Source: Levilactobacillus zymae
Lineage (GTDB): Bacteria; Bacillota; Bacilli; Lactobacillales; Lactobacillaceae
NCBI RefSeq assembly: GCF_032190635.1
Contig: NZ_JAVLAS010000001.1
Coordinates: 1,488,001-1,552,000, forward strand
DNA length: 64,000 nt
Reading direction: 5' to 3'
This document shows positions 29,143 to 38,137 of the stretch, one piece after another. The notes under the pieces were generated by a model, which was not told where the DNA came from, made no database searches, and saw only the letters and a list, made by a program, of their open reading frames with translations. The number at the start of each line of letters is the position of its first letter. Within the stretch, counting starts at the first letter, position 1. The position numbers and the translations under genes are program-made.

Positions 29143-29871
29143 ATGCAACTCAACGTGAAGGTTTACTCAGATGGTGCCGAATTATCTGCCATGAAACAGG
29201 TGGCTGCTCAGGGAGTCGTCCAAGGCTTTACAACGAACCCTAGCCTGATGAAGGCGGCGGGGATCACGGATTATTTGGCTTTTGCCCAAGAGGCCGTGGC
29301 CACGTTCCCGGATCAATCGATCAGTTTTGAAGTTTTCGCCAACCAGCCGGACCAGATGCTAAAGGAAGCCCAGGTCCTAGCTAAATTGGGGCAACACGTC
29401 GCCGTAAAGGTGCCCATCATTCGGGCGACCGGTGAAGATAACACGGACGTGATTACGAAATTATCGCAAGCCGGGGTACAGGTGAACGTGACGGCCATCA
29501 CGACGTTAGACCAAGTCAAGTTAGCCGTAGCGGCCTTAGACGAACAAACCGGGGGAATTGTGTCGGTCTTTGCCGGTCGCGTGGCCGATACGGGGGTCGA
29601 TCCACTGCCGTTGATGCGGGCAGCTGCAAAAGTTTGTCACACCAAGGCGGGCGTGGAACTGCTCTGGGCCAGCACCCGTGAAGTCTTTAACATTGTGCAG
29701 GCCGACCAGACCGGTTGTGACATTATTACGGTACCACCGAAGATTTTGGCTAAGTTACCGAAGTTTGGGAAGGATGCCTTCCAGATTTCCGTGGACACGG
29801 TGAAGACCTTCGACGCCGATATTGCGGAATTGGGCTTCACTATTCCGACGGAGAGTTTAAAGACGGTCTAA
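29143..29871 (+). CDS. transaldolase-family protein (TalC/FSA-like)
   Basis: 242 residues, an alpha/beta barrel of the short transaldolase type. Diagnostic motifs: G-F-T-T-N-P-S-L-M-K near residue 28, the Schiff-base Lys in V-A-V-K-V-P-I near 88, and S-V-F-A-G-R-V-A-D-T-G near 142. It could exchange dihydroxyacetone units between sugar phosphates in the pentose phosphate pathway, or act as fructose 6-phosphate aldolase; the sequence does not separate these. It sits between dnaE and pyk where homofermentative lactobacilli carry pfkA. TGGAGG precedes the ATG. Confidence 0.88.
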   Translation: MQLNVKVYSDGAELSAMKQVAAQGVVQGFTTNPSLMKAAGITDYLAFAQEAVATFPDQSISFEVFANQPDQMLKEAQVLAKLGQHVAVKVPIIRATGEDNTDVITKLSQAGVQVNVTAITTLDQVKLAVAALDEQTGGIVSVFAGRVADTGVDPLPLMRAAAKVCHTKAGVELLWASTREVFNIVQADQTGCDIITVPPKILAKLPKFGKDAFQISVDTVKTFDADIAELGFTIPTESLKTV

Positions 29872-29940
29872 GTGGCGTTAGATTATCTAACTATAATTAA
29901 TAACTAACCTTAATCATCAATCTATCATTTAAGTGTCAAT

Positions 29941-30086
29941 CGAAAACGCTTACTTTGAGAATTTGGCTACAAAGTCGCTGAAATTCAGGGAACATAGCAG
30001 ACATAAATTTTTAAAAGTGCTAAAATACTTTTGGAATCAAATTTGTGCCGAAGCTTTTGGTCTGCCGAGATTTGCACTCGGCGGAT
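29941..30086 (+). promoter_or_regulatory. cre site, promoter and leader hairpin of pyk
   Basis: CGAAAACGCTTACT (29941-29954) matches the CcpA cre consensus at all but the first base. It lies 44 bases upstream of a weak -35 (CAGACA, 29998-30003), a 17-base spacer and TAAAAT (30021-30026); this upstream location fits activation rather than roadblock repression. A leader hairpin GCCGAG...CTCGGC spans 30064-30082. Confidence 0.7.
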
Positions 30087-30122
30087 TGGATTCGTGCCAA
30101 TTCTAAAGGAGAGATTTTTCTA

Positions 30123-31880
30123 ATGAAGAAAACCAAGATCGTAAGTACCCTTGGTCCTGCAAGTACTGACGTTGATACTATCGTTAAGTTGATTGAAGCC
30201 GGCGCCAACATTTTCCGGTTCAACTTCTCCCATGGTGATCACGAAGAACACCTTGGCCGGTTGGAAAACGTCCACAAGGCTGAAAAGATTACTGGTAAGA
30301 CTGTCGGCATTATGCTGGACACGAAGGGTGCTGAAATCCGGACGACCGTTGAAAAGGGCGGGAAGCTTGATTTCCACACTGGTGACGAATTCCGCATCTC
30401 CATGGATGCTTCCCTTGAAGGGACGAAGGAAAAGATCGCGGTTACTTACCCAGGTCTGTTCGATGACGTCCACGAAGGCGGGCACGTACTGTTCGATGAC
30501 GGTCTGTTAGACACGGTCGTTGAAAAGAAGGACGATGCGACTAAGGAATTAGTTGTGAAGGTTCAAAACGACGGTGTCTTGGGCTCCCGTAAAGGGGTTA
30601 ACGCACCTGGCGTTTCCATCAACTTGCCTGGGATCACGGAAAAGGACTCCGACGATATTCGGTTTGGTTTGGATCACGAAATCAACTTTATCGCGGCTTC
30701 CTTCGTACGTAAGCCACAAGATGTCATGGACATCCGTGAATTACTCGAAGAAAAGCACATGGAACACGTCCAAATCTTCCCGAAGATCGAATCCCAAGAA
30801 GGAATCAACAACTTTGATGACATCATCAAGGTTTCCGATGGGTTAATGGTTGCTCGTGGGGACATGGGGGTTGAAATCCCAACGGAAAACGTACCGTTGG
30901 TTCAAAAGGCCTTAATCAAGAAGTGCAACATCTTAGGTAAGCCAGTTATCACGGCAACCCAGATGTTGGACTCCATGCAAGAAAACCCACGTCCTACGCG
31001 TGCTGAAGCCTCTGACGTGGCCAACGCCGTCTTTGATGGGACCGACGCTACCATGCTTTCTGGGGAAAGTGCTAACGGTGAATACCCAGTTCAAGCCGTA
31101 GCGACGATGAACCGGATCGACATCAAGGCAGAAAACGCCTTGCCAGAATTTGGTCGCGATAACATCAACTTTGACAACGGTGACGTGACCGAATCTATCG
31201 GTGCTTCCGTTGCCCGGGTTGCCAACGAATTGGGCGTTAAGACCATCGTGGCAGCGACTGAAAGTGGCTACACCGCTAAGATGATCTCCAAGTACCGGCC
31301 TAACGCCAACATCCTGGCCGTTACCTTTGACGACCGGACTCGTCGTGGTTTGATGGTTAACTGGGGCGTTTACCCAATCGTGACCGAAAAGCCAGCTAAC
31401 ACCGATGAAATGTTCGACTTGGCTGCTGCCAAGGCCGTTGAAACCGGCTTAGCTAAGGAAGGCGACTTGATTCTGATCACCGCTGGTGTGCCAGTTGGCG
31501 AACGTGGGACCACGAACCTGATGAAGATCCAATTAATTGGGTCCAAGTTAGTTCAAGGCCAAGGTGTCGGTGACGACACGGTGATTGGCAAGGCCATCAT
31601 CGCCAACTCCGCTGCCGAAGCTAACGCTAAGGTGGTTGAAGGTGGCATCTTAATCGCTAAGAACACCGACAAGGACTACTTGCCAGCAATCGAAAAGTCC
31701 AGTGCCGTGATCGTTGAAAACGGTGGGTTGACTTCTCACGCTGCCGTAGTGGGAATCTCCATGGGGATTCCGGTCATCGTTGGTGCTACGGGTGCCAGTG
31801 ACAAGATCTCTGATGGCGAATTGATTACCGTTGATTCCCGTCGAGGCATTGTTTACCACGGTGCTTCCAACGCGCTTTAA
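30123..31880 (+). CDS. pyk: pyruvate kinase
   Basis: 585 residues from the ATG at 30123 (AAAGGAGAG upstream). TIM barrel with inserted B domain and allosteric C domain: K-T-K-I-V-S-T-L-G-P-A near the start, the catalytic-loop R-G-D-M-G-V-E-I near 243, and M-L-D-S-M near 279. The extra C-terminal swivel domain (about 475-585, with G-G-L-T-S-H-A-A-V-V-G) resembles the PEP-utilising phosphohistidine domain and is typical of Bacilli. It converts PEP and ADP to pyruvate and ATP. Codon use is that of a highly expressed gene. pfkA is not adjacent. Confidence 0.98.
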   Translation: MKKTKIVSTLGPASTDVDTIVKLIEAGANIFRFNFSHGDHEEHLGRLENVHKAEKITGKTVGIMLDTKGAEIRTTVEKGGKLDFHTGDEFRISMDASLEGTKEKIAVTYPGLFDDVHEGGHVLFDDGLLDTVVEKKDDATKELVVKVQNDGVLGSRKGVNAPGVSINLPGITEKDSDDIRFGLDHEINFIAASFVRKPQDVMDIRELLEEKHMEHVQIFPKIESQEGINNFDDIIKVSDGLMVARGDMGVEIPTENVPLVQKALIKKCNILGKPVITATQMLDSMQENPRPTRAEASDVANAVFDGTDATMLSGESANGEYPVQAVATMNRIDIKAENALPEFGRDNINFDNGDVTESIGASVARVANELGVKTIVAATESGYTAKMISKYRPNANILAVTFDDRTRRGLMVNWGVYPIVTEKPANTDEMFDLAAAKAVETGLAKEGDLILITAGVPVGERGTTNLMKIQLIGSKLVQGQGVGDDTVIGKAIIANSAAEANAKVVEGGILIAKNTDKDYLPAIEKSSAVIVENGGLTSHAAVVGISMGIPVIVGATGASDKISDGELITVDSRRGIVYHGASNAL

Positions 31881-31902
31881 GCTTAAAGATTAAATTTAAT
31901 GG

Positions 31903-31934
31903 AACGGACTCGCCAATTGGTGGGTCCGTTTTTT
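31903..31934 (+). terminator. terminator after pyk
   Basis: AACGGACTCGCC pairs with GGTGGGTCCGTT (G-U pairs inside), followed by T. Confidence 0.88.
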
Positions 31935-32064
31935 GGTGGTGGGTTTAAATTCCCTACAAAATTTCGGCCAGGTCCCTCGCTAGTTGGGCGGTTTCCGTGT
32001 AAAATACAAGTTAGTGACTTTGAGAACGGAGCCTCGGCAATGGTCGAGGAGAAATGAGGATAGT

Positions 32065-32955
32065 ATGGATAAACTATTAGGACGAGTGATCACGGGTAGT
32101 GTCACCGACGAAAACGAAACGGATTACTTCGTACAGGCGAGTGGCACCACGTTTCGGCTAGCCAAAAGCGAAATTAAGAAACCCTTGAAAGCCGGCGCTA
32201 CGTTTAAGGGGTTTGCCTACGAAAATGAGGACCACCACCTGACCATCACCCGGGAGGCCCCCCAGGTGCAGGTGGATCATTACGGCTGGGGAACGGTGGT
32301 GCGTAGCCAACGGACGCTAGGGGTCTTTGTCAACATCGGCTTACCCGATAAGGACATGGTGGTGTCGCTCGACGATCTCCCTAGCATGATGGAGCTTTGG
32401 CCTCAGCAGGGCGACCGCTTATTGATTGCGCTACGTGAAGACAACAAGCAACGACTTTGGGGGGTGCTGGCCGATACCGACATCTTCCAGGCCATCACCC
32501 AACCGGCGAAGAAACGGATGGAAAATGCCAACGTGACGGCCACGGTATATCAAGACAAACTGGTGGGCACCCGGGTGATGACCGACCACTACGAACTAGG
32601 TTTCATTCATCCCAGTGAACGGGAAGTTGAACCACGCTTGGGCGCCCAAGTCCAAGCCCGCGTGATTGGGGTGCACGATGATGGTACGTTGAACTTGTCG
32701 CTCAAGCCCCGGGCCTACGAGGCCATCGACGACGATGCCGCCATGTTATTGGCGGCCCTGGAACACAGCGAAGCGGGACACTTGGAATTTAGTGACAAGA
32801 GTTCGCCGGCCGCCATTAAGGCCTACTTCGGAATCAGTAAAGGCCAGTTTAAGCGCGCCATCGGTCACTTGCTAAAGGCCGATAAGATCACGCAACACGA
32901 CGGTCAGCTGTGGCTCAAGACCGCGACAGAGTCGACGGACGAAGCGACGGACTAA
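32065..32955 (+). CDS. cvfB: CvfB-type S1 RNA-binding protein
   Basis: 296 residues from the ATG at 32065; ATGAGGA is the ribosome site. Three S1-like OB domains (about 1-65, 70-135 with Y-G-W-G-T-V-V-R-S and G-V-F-V-N-I-G-L-P, and 140-215 with L-G-F-I-H-P-S-E) are followed by a C-terminal winged helix (Y-F-G-I-S-K-G-Q-F-K-R-A-I-G). This is the organisation of CvfB/YitL, an RNA-binding virulence/stress factor in Firmicutes. It lies 20 bases before xerD, probably in the same operon. Confidence 0.92.
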   Translation: MDKLLGRVITGSVTDENETDYFVQASGTTFRLAKSEIKKPLKAGATFKGFAYENEDHHLTITREAPQVQVDHYGWGTVVRSQRTLGVFVNIGLPDKDMVVSLDDLPSMMELWPQQGDRLLIALREDNKQRLWGVLADTDIFQAITQPAKKRMENANVTATVYQDKLVGTRVMTDHYELGFIHPSEREVEPRLGAQVQARVIGVHDDGTLNLSLKPRAYEAIDDDAAMLLAALEHSEAGHLEFSDKSSPAAIKAYFGISKGQFKRAIGHLLKADKITQHDGQLWLKTATESTDEATD

Positions 32956-32975
32956 CCCCTTTGGGAGGCGGGCAT

Positions 32976-33872
32976 ATGGCGACCTTTAACGACGCGATTG
33001 CGGACTTTACCCACTACTTGACGGTCGAACAAGGGCTGGCGGTCAATTCCGTGACCAGTTACGCCCAAGAACTACGGGCACTGGCCGCGTATCTACAGAC
33101 ACAACGGGTGGCAAGCTTCTTAACGGTCGACCGGTCGCAACTGATGGCCTACCTGGCGGCCCTGACCCAGCAAGGGAAATCCCGCAACTCCGTGATTCAC
33201 GCGGTATCAGCCCTGCGCAAGTTTTACCGTTATCTGGTGCAGACTCATCAACTGGCGGCCAATCCGATGGCCAACGTGGCGGCCCCCAAGCGCGCCGAAC
33301 ATCTGCCGGCCGTTTTAACGGTTGCGGAGGTCGATCGGCTGCTGGCCACCCCGGATACCGCTAACAAATACGGGCTGCGGGACCGGGCCATGCTGGAAGT
33401 TCTGTATGCCACCGGCTTGCGGGTTAGCGAATTAGTTCATTTGAAGCTAGGCGACCTACACCTCGAGATGGGGCTTTTGCAAACCTTGGGGAAGGGCGAT
33501 AAAGAACGCATCGTCCCGATTGGCGACGTTGCCAGTGACTGGGTTCAGCAGTACTTAAAGACCAGTCGGCCGCTCTTACTCAAACAACGGACCAGTCCGT
33601 ACCTCTTCCTTAATGCACACGGGGGTGGTCTAACCCGGCAGGCCATTTGGCAGAAGATCAAGCATTACGTGGCCTTAGCCGATATTCATAAGGACGTCAC
33701 CCCCCACACCCTGCGGCATTCGTTTGCCACGCACATTTTAGAAAACGGCGCGGATTTGCGGGTGGTCCAGGAATTACTGGGGCACGCGGATATTACCACC
33801 ACCCAGATTTATACCCACATTTCGAAAAAACGCTTGGCGGCGGTTTACGATCAATACCATCCCCGAGCGTAG
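32976..33872 (+). CDS. xerD: site-specific tyrosine recombinase XerD
   Basis: 298 residues from the ATG at 32976 (GGGAGG upstream). N-terminal SAM-like DNA-binding domain (about 1-90). The catalytic domain has Arg in A-T-G-L-R-V-S-E-L, H-T-L-R-H-S-F-A-T-H (His-x-x-Arg), G-H-A-D and the nucleophile Tyr in Q-I-Y-T-H. With XerC or alone it resolves chromosome dimers at dif. No dif-like site is visible here. The position between cvfB and ribT-scpAB is conserved. Confidence 0.95.
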   Translation: MATFNDAIADFTHYLTVEQGLAVNSVTSYAQELRALAAYLQTQRVASFLTVDRSQLMAYLAALTQQGKSRNSVIHAVSALRKFYRYLVQTHQLAANPMANVAAPKRAEHLPAVLTVAEVDRLLATPDTANKYGLRDRAMLEVLYATGLRVSELVHLKLGDLHLEMGLLQTLGKGDKERIVPIGDVASDWVQQYLKTSRPLLLKQRTSPYLFLNAHGGGLTRQAIWQKIKHYVALADIHKDVTPHTLRHSFATHILENGADLRVVQELLGHADITTTQIYTHISKKRLAAVYDQYHPRA

Positions 33873-33929
33873 TTTGTGGTTCGTATCGAAGTGTGGTAAG
33901 GTGGGTGGACGTGAAAACGGAGGGAAAGC

Positions 33930-34325
33930 ATGTTACTCAAGTATCGCAGTGACTATCAAAAGATTGCGATGGGGCTGATGAGCCTGCTCCCCAGTTTTAA
34001 GGACTGGGATCGCTTGCAACGCGAATTAGCTTGGTATCAGGGAGGCGATGACCGAACCCTGTTTTTATGGAAGGACCAGTACGACGATTTCGCCGGGGTC
34101 CTGGGCACCGAGCGCCAAAGTAACTACGTGATTGTGCGACTGGTGGGCTTAATGCCCGATAAGCAGTCCACGGCGAACGTGTGGCAGATGCTCGATCAAC
34201 TCGCGACGATGGCTCCCCAACAACGCATCATGGGAACCCTCGCCACATCACAGATTATTGCAAAGTGGGAATTTCACCATGGACAAAACCACCTCGACCG
34301 GCCAGCCACTGATTCAGGTCAGTGA
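33930..34325 (+). CDS. ribT: RibT-like GNAT protein
   Basis: 131 residues. The N-terminus L-L-K-Y-R-S-D-Y-Q-K-I-A-M-G-L-M-S and D-R-T-L-F-L-W-K-D closely follow the RibT acetyltransferase-like protein of the B. subtilis rib operon, a GNAT of unknown acceptor. No other riboflavin biosynthesis gene is nearby, yet an FMN riboswitch with the importer ribU lies 2 kb downstream. The end overlaps scpA by 47 bases. GGAGGGAAA precedes the ATG. Confidence 0.85.
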   Translation: MLLKYRSDYQKIAMGLMSLLPSFKDWDRLQRELAWYQGGDDRTLFLWKDQYDDFAGVLGTERQSNYVIVRLVGLMPDKQSTANVWQMLDQLATMAPQQRIMGTLATSQIIAKWEFHHGQNHLDRPATDSGQ

Positions 34326-35058
34326 CTTTGAGGGCCCGTTAGACCTGTTATTACATTTAATTAAAACCAACGAAATGGATATTTACGATATCCGCATTAC
34401 AACCATTACCAGCCAGTATCTGACTTACTTACACCAGATGCAGACGCTACAACTCGACGTTGCCGGTGAGTACTTCGTGATGGCGGCCAACCTGATGGCC
34501 ATTAAGGCCAAACTGCTGTTACCAAAGCCACAAACGGTTGATCCCGTCGACGAAGACGAACCGGACGATCCCCGCACCGATTTGGTCGCCCAACTGGTTG
34601 AATACCAGCGCTATCAGCAGGCGGCTGCCGAGTTAAAGGATCGGGCCTTGTTGCGGCAACAGCACTTCACCCGGCCGGCCATGCCGGTCCCGGCCGATAC
34701 GCCGTTGACCGTGGCTCCCGGCGTCACGACCCTCGACTTACAGGCCACGCTAGTCCGACTGGCCCACCGAGCCAATGTGGCCCAGCCGGTGACGCAGCAC
34801 GTGGAATCGGAACACTTTACCATTAAGCAACAGATGCAAACGGTGCTGAGCCGGCTGGCCCGGTTGCGGCACCCCATTACTTTTGAGCGGTTATTTGGCC
34901 GCACACCGGTTCTTGACGAGGTGGTCACCACCTTTCTCGCGGTGCTTGAATTGGCCCGACAACGACGGGTAGTTCTCCATCAACCCAGCCGGCTCTTGCC
35001 CCTGGAGATTAACGCGATGGAAGGGGGAGAACAATATGACGCCACTGGCACAGATTGA
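34279..35058 (+). CDS. scpA: segregation and condensation protein A
   Basis: 259 residues from the ATG at 34279 (a TTG at 34258 is an alternative). N-terminal ScpA/Rec8-like domain: [12 protein letters not shown] near residue 17 and [12 protein letters not shown]-terminal winged helix binds SMC (F-E-R-L-F-G-R, then L-A-V-L-E-L-A-R). It is the kleisin that joins the SMC heads with ScpB. It starts inside ribT and ends inside scpB. Confidence 0.95.
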   Translation: MDKTTSTGQPLIQVSDFEGPLDLLLHLIKTNEMDIYDIRITTITSQYLTYLHQMQTLQLDVAGEYFVMAANLMAIKAKLLLPKPQTVDPVDEDEPDDPRTDLVAQLVEYQRYQQAAAELKDRALLRQQHFTRPAMPVPADTPLTVAPGVTTLDLQATLVRLAHRANVAQPVTQHVESEHFTIKQQMQTVLSRLARLRHPITFERLFGRTPVLDEVVTTFLAVLELARQRRVVLHQPSRLLPLEINAMEGGEQYDATGTD

Positions 35059-35650
35059 AAGCCTATTGTTTGTGAGCGGAGACGAGGGGATGACCGTGGC
35101 GGACCTCGCAACCGTGACCGGGTTATTACGCCCGGCCATTTTAGCGACCCTCGAACGGTTAGCCGAGAAGTACGCCGCCGATGAGGATTCGGCGCTGGAG
35201 CTGATGGTGAACGACACCACCTACCGGTTGGTCACCAAGGCCGCGGCTAGTGATGTGATCCAACGGTACTTTGAAAGTCCGTTAAGTACCACGCTATCGC
35301 CGGCTTCGTTAGAGGTCCTGGCCATTATCGCTTACCGGCAACCCATCACCCGGATCGAAGTTGACGAGATTCGGGGCGTGCAAAGCGCCTCGACGGTGCA
35401 AAAACTGGTGCTCCGGCGTTTGGTTGAACCGGCCGGGCGGCTGGATGAACCGGGCCGGCCCAAGATTTACCGGACCAGCGACTACTTCTTAGACTACTTT
35501 GGCTTAAAGCAGCTCAGTGACCTGCCGCCGTTACCGGAGGCGGCCACGCCGAGCGAAACCGATGACGACGGGGACCTATTTTTACAGGCCTTTAATCAGC
35601 AATTAAATTCAGGAGATGACACGACATGGAACGACTCCAAAAAGTCTTAG
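35036..35650 (+). CDS. scpB: segregation and condensation protein B
   Basis: 204 residues, two winged-helix domains with [23 protein letters not shown] in the second, diagnostic of ScpB. It forms the SMC-ScpAB condensin complex for nucleoid organisation. GGGGGAGAA lies inside the end of scpA and the genes overlap by 23 bases; the 3' end overlaps rluB by 25 bases. Confidence 0.96.
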   Translation: MTPLAQIESLLFVSGDEGMTVADLATVTGLLRPAILATLERLAEKYAADEDSALELMVNDTTYRLVTKAAASDVIQRYFESPLSTTLSPASLEVLAIIAYRQPITRIEVDEIRGVQSASTVQKLVLRRLVEPAGRLDEPGRPKIYRTSDYFLDYFGLKQLSDLPPLPEAATPSETDDDGDLFLQAFNQQLNSGDDTTWNDSKKS

Positions 35651-36351
35651 CCCACGCGGGGGTAGCCTCCCGGCGCCAGGCCGAAAGATTGATCACTAGC
35701 GGTCACGTTAAGGTTAACAACACTGTGGTGACCGAACTGGGGACCAAGGTTGGGGTGCACGACGCCATTTTGGTCGATAACGTCCCGATTACCACCGAAG
35801 CGCCCGTGTATATGCTGTTGTATAAGCCGCGGAGCGTGATCTCGACGGCTCACGACGACAAGCAGCGCAAAACCGTTGTGGATCTGATTGAAAACGTCCC
35901 CCAACGGATCTACCCGGTGGGGCGGCTGGACTACGATACGTCGGGGTTACTACTACTGACCAACGACGGGGAACTGGCTAACCGGTTGACTCACCCTCGC
36001 TACGAGGTGGAAAAAACCTACGTGGCCCGGGTCACCGGCGTACCCACTAACGATGCCTTACGTCAATTACGGCAAGGGGTCACCGTCGAGGGAGAACAGT
36101 ATGCCCCGGCTAAAACTAAAATGTTGAGCTATGATCAGAAGAAGAAAACGGCCATCGTGCAGTTGACGATTCACGAAGGTCGTAACCACCAGGTGAAAAA
36201 AATGTTGGCTGCGGTGGGCTTTCCCGTGGAAAAGTTAAAGCGTGAGCAATACGGTTTCCTGACACTGAAGGGATTGCAGTCCGGCGATTCCCGCCACCTA
36301 AAGCCCGAAGAATTAAAGGAATTAAAACGGCTAACGGGACTGGCAGAATAA
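35626..36351 (+). CDS. rluB: 23S rRNA pseudouridine synthase (RluB type)
   Basis: 241 residues. S4 RNA-binding domain (residues 1-60: [15 protein letters not shown]) and pseudouridine synthase domain with [17 protein letters not shown] holding the catalytic Asp near residue 105, and [11 protein letters not shown]. Expected to modify U2605-equivalent in 23S rRNA. CAGGAGATGA inside the scpB end supplies the ribosome site. It is the last gene of the overlapping xerD-to-rluB run. Confidence 0.95.
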   Translation: MERLQKVLAHAGVASRRQAERLITSGHVKVNNTVVTELGTKVGVHDAILVDNVPITTEAPVYMLLYKPRSVISTAHDDKQRKTVVDLIENVPQRIYPVGRLDYDTSGLLLLTNDGELANRLTHPRYEVEKTYVARVTGVPTNDALRQLRQGVTVEGEQYAPAKTKMLSYDQKKKTAIVQLTIHEGRNHQVKKMLAAVGFPVEKLKREQYGFLTLKGLQSGDSRHLKPEELKELKRLTGLAE

Positions 36352-36369
36352 GGCAATCAAGTGAAAAGC

Positions 36370-36398
36370 TTGACAAACTCGGATTGAGTTTGTATATT
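36370..36398 (+). promoter_or_regulatory. promoter of the FMN riboswitch transcript
   Basis: TTGACA (36370-36375), 17-base spacer, TATATT (36393-36398). CAAACTC (36374-36380) and GAGTTTG (36386-36392) form a perfect inverted repeat in the spacer, possibly an operator. Confidence 0.85.
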
Positions 36399-36420
36399 AA
36401 ACTTGTAATAAAATAGAGGT

Positions 36421-36605
36421 TCATCTTCAAGGCAGGGTGGAATTCCCGACCGGCGGTAAAAGTCCGCGACCCACGGCAACGTGGTTGATTCGGTGTAACT
36501 CCGAAACCGACAGTAAAGTCTGGTATGCAGAAGATGGGACGTTGCTCTTTACGCATCCTGACGTAATCAACAAGGTCTTGCCCTTCTGCGGCGAGGCCTT
36601 TTTTC
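36421..36605 (+). promoter_or_regulatory. FMN riboswitch (RFN element) and terminator
   Basis: The closing stem ATCTTC/GAAGAT (36423-36428 with 36530-36535) encloses the RFN core: GGCAGGGTGGAATTCCCGAC, CGGCGGTAAAAGTCCGCGA and CCGACAGTAAAGTCTGG. The expression platform is a terminator with arms 36572-36582 and 36590-36600 followed by T to 36604. FMN should favour termination. Its natural target was ribU, now separated by the insertion element that begins at 36606. Confidence 0.97.
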
Positions 36606-38087
36606 GGTTCTATGTCAACTGTTGTTGGTAATTCCATTTATAAAATTGTCTAATCCTTTGAGATTAGGCAATTTTTTTTGAGCCCAAATGCCAGATGAAT
36701 CCTTAATCTAAAGCTTGTGAAACAGCCAAAGCCGTACGCAACTCGCTTTATTACCTTGATTTTGTTATTAATACCCTCCATTGGACCATTTGAGAATTCA
36801 TATCTCAATGCATTATCAACCGATTCTCGGTTCTCAACCAGTGCGTTCAACGCCTTCGTCATTTCTTCTGAGCCATTGTCTTTTCCGTCTAGAACTGTTT
36901 CTAGTCGAGCGATGTCACGGTACCTAACGGCACTCATGACCGTCTGTAACTGGTTATATGCTTCGCGTAATTCTTCGTTGATATCAAGAAGATATTCGAC
37001 TACGCTATTCTCAGTTTGGCTTCCAGGAATGTTAGTGTAATTAGAGTACTTCTTTAAGTCCAACTTCTCGTTGGGCTTAAAGAACAGTCGCCAGTAACGC
37101 TTTAAAGCCTTATATTTCATGTTTGAAGGCGCATAGGATTTCATGATACGAATCCTTACTCGAGTGAATCCCCGCATCACGGAGTTAACGATGTGGAACC
37201 GATCGGTTACCACAATCGCATTTGGAAAAATAGATTCAGCTAGTTTGGGATAAGTGTAGTTCATATCTGTCACAATGACTTTGACGCTTTCTCTAGCTTT
37301 CTTCGTATAACGTTTAAAGTAATTCTCCAAATCATAGAGTGTCCGCGATTCCAGAATGTCCAAGAATTCACACCGAATACCATCCATAAATACAAAGCTC
37401 ATGGATCCCTTTGCGTCTTTGGTAGACTTGACCTCATCCATGTTAATTACAGCCGGTAACCAGTCAAAACGCGTTTTGACGTTGCCCTGATAGCTTCTCA
37501 TGATTCGCAGGACCGTTGTACTTGAGATGCTTAATTCGGTAGCGACATGACGCATCGAAACTGTTTCACTTAATTTTAGAAAACAGGCAAGTTTGCTTGT
37601 GTTAGAGATGGTGTGGTTTCGTTGAACTAGTGGTGTTTCCGCAAGAAAGTATTGTAGGCAGTGCTTACACTTGAAGTCCCGCTTTTTAAGATGAAGCTGG
37701 ACATCCCGTTCGGCAGTTCGAGGCAATTTAACATTGGCCCAGCGCCAGCCATATTTGATAATACTTTTTTGGTTTAAGACACCACATTTGGGGCATGCTT
37801 TTGGACGATAGTCCAAAATTGCCTGCACTTTAAGTGGGCCCATCATTTCCAAGGGGTTCATCACTTTTAACTTTTTGATGTTGGGGTCTTTTATCCCCAG
37901 GATAATTTTAGTATCATTAGTCATAGGATATAGTCACTTTCTCTTTCTTGAAATGTGGTAGTGGATGGATATAGGTCTGCGACTATATCCCTTTTTTGTA
38001 CATTTTTTTACATTCTTTGATTATACAAAAATATCCGTTGCCAGTAATCAAATTCATTTGATTACCAACAACAGATATTTTAGAACC
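36606..38087 (-). mobile_element. complete ISL3-family insertion sequence
   Basis: 1,482 bp. Terminal inverted repeats: left 36606 onward and right 38087 inward both begin GGTTCTA and share CTGTTGTTGGTAAT at positions 14-27. The flanking 8-bp direct repeats CTTTTTTC (36598-36605 and 38088-38095) are identical, the target length usual for ISL3. The perfect match implies a recent insertion. It encodes one transposase on the minus strand. Hairpins with T-tracts at 36644-36679 and 37967-37997 could stop rightward transcription through the element. Confidence 0.96.
36650..37924 (-). CDS. ISL3-family transposase
   Basis: 424 residues, intact. N-terminal zinc-binding region with C-P-K-C near residue 44 and C-K-H-C near 84; HTH region around 120-140; DDE catalytic residues in N-M-D-E-V-K (about 162), V-T-D-M-N-Y (about 214) and N-G-P-M-E-G-I-N-N-K (about 388). 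The sequence just before the ATG (37926-37935) can pair perfectly with 37981-37990 on the transcript, which may keep the start region closed in read-through RNA. No clear Shine-Dalgarno. Confidence 0.96.
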   Translation of the reverse strand: MTNDTKIILGIKDPNIKKLKVMNPLEMMGPLKVQAILDYRPKACPKCGVLNQKSIIKYGWRWANVKLPRTAERDVQLHLKKRDFKCKHCLQYFLAETPLVQRNHTISNTSKLACFLKLSETVSMRHVATELSISSTTVLRIMRSYQGNVKTRFDWLPAVINMDEVKSTKDAKGSMSFVFMDGIRCEFLDILESRTLYDLENYFKRYTKKARESVKVIVTDMNYTYPKLAESIFPNAIVVTDRFHIVNSVMRGFTRVRIRIMKSYAPSNMKYKALKRYWRLFFKPNEKLDLKKYSNYTNIPGSQTENSVVEYLLDINEELREAYNQLQTVMSAVRYRDIARLETVLDGKDNGSEEMTKALNALVENRESVDNALRYEFSNGPMEGINNKIKVIKRVAYGFGCFTSFRLRIHLAFGLKKNCLISKD

Positions 38088-38137
38088 CTTTTTTCGTGGC
38101 CGCGTCGTTTGAGATGACCGCAAGGAGGAACCGGATT

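Noticed and set aside
30045..30122. Upstream extension of pyk by 26 residues
   Set aside because: It covers the 5' leader; the ATG at 30123 has AAAGGAGAG and gives the family N-terminus.
38000..38087. Outward promoter at the ISL3 right end driving ribU
   Set aside because: Candidate -35/-10 pairs have wrong spacing or poor -10 boxes; left as a possibility only.
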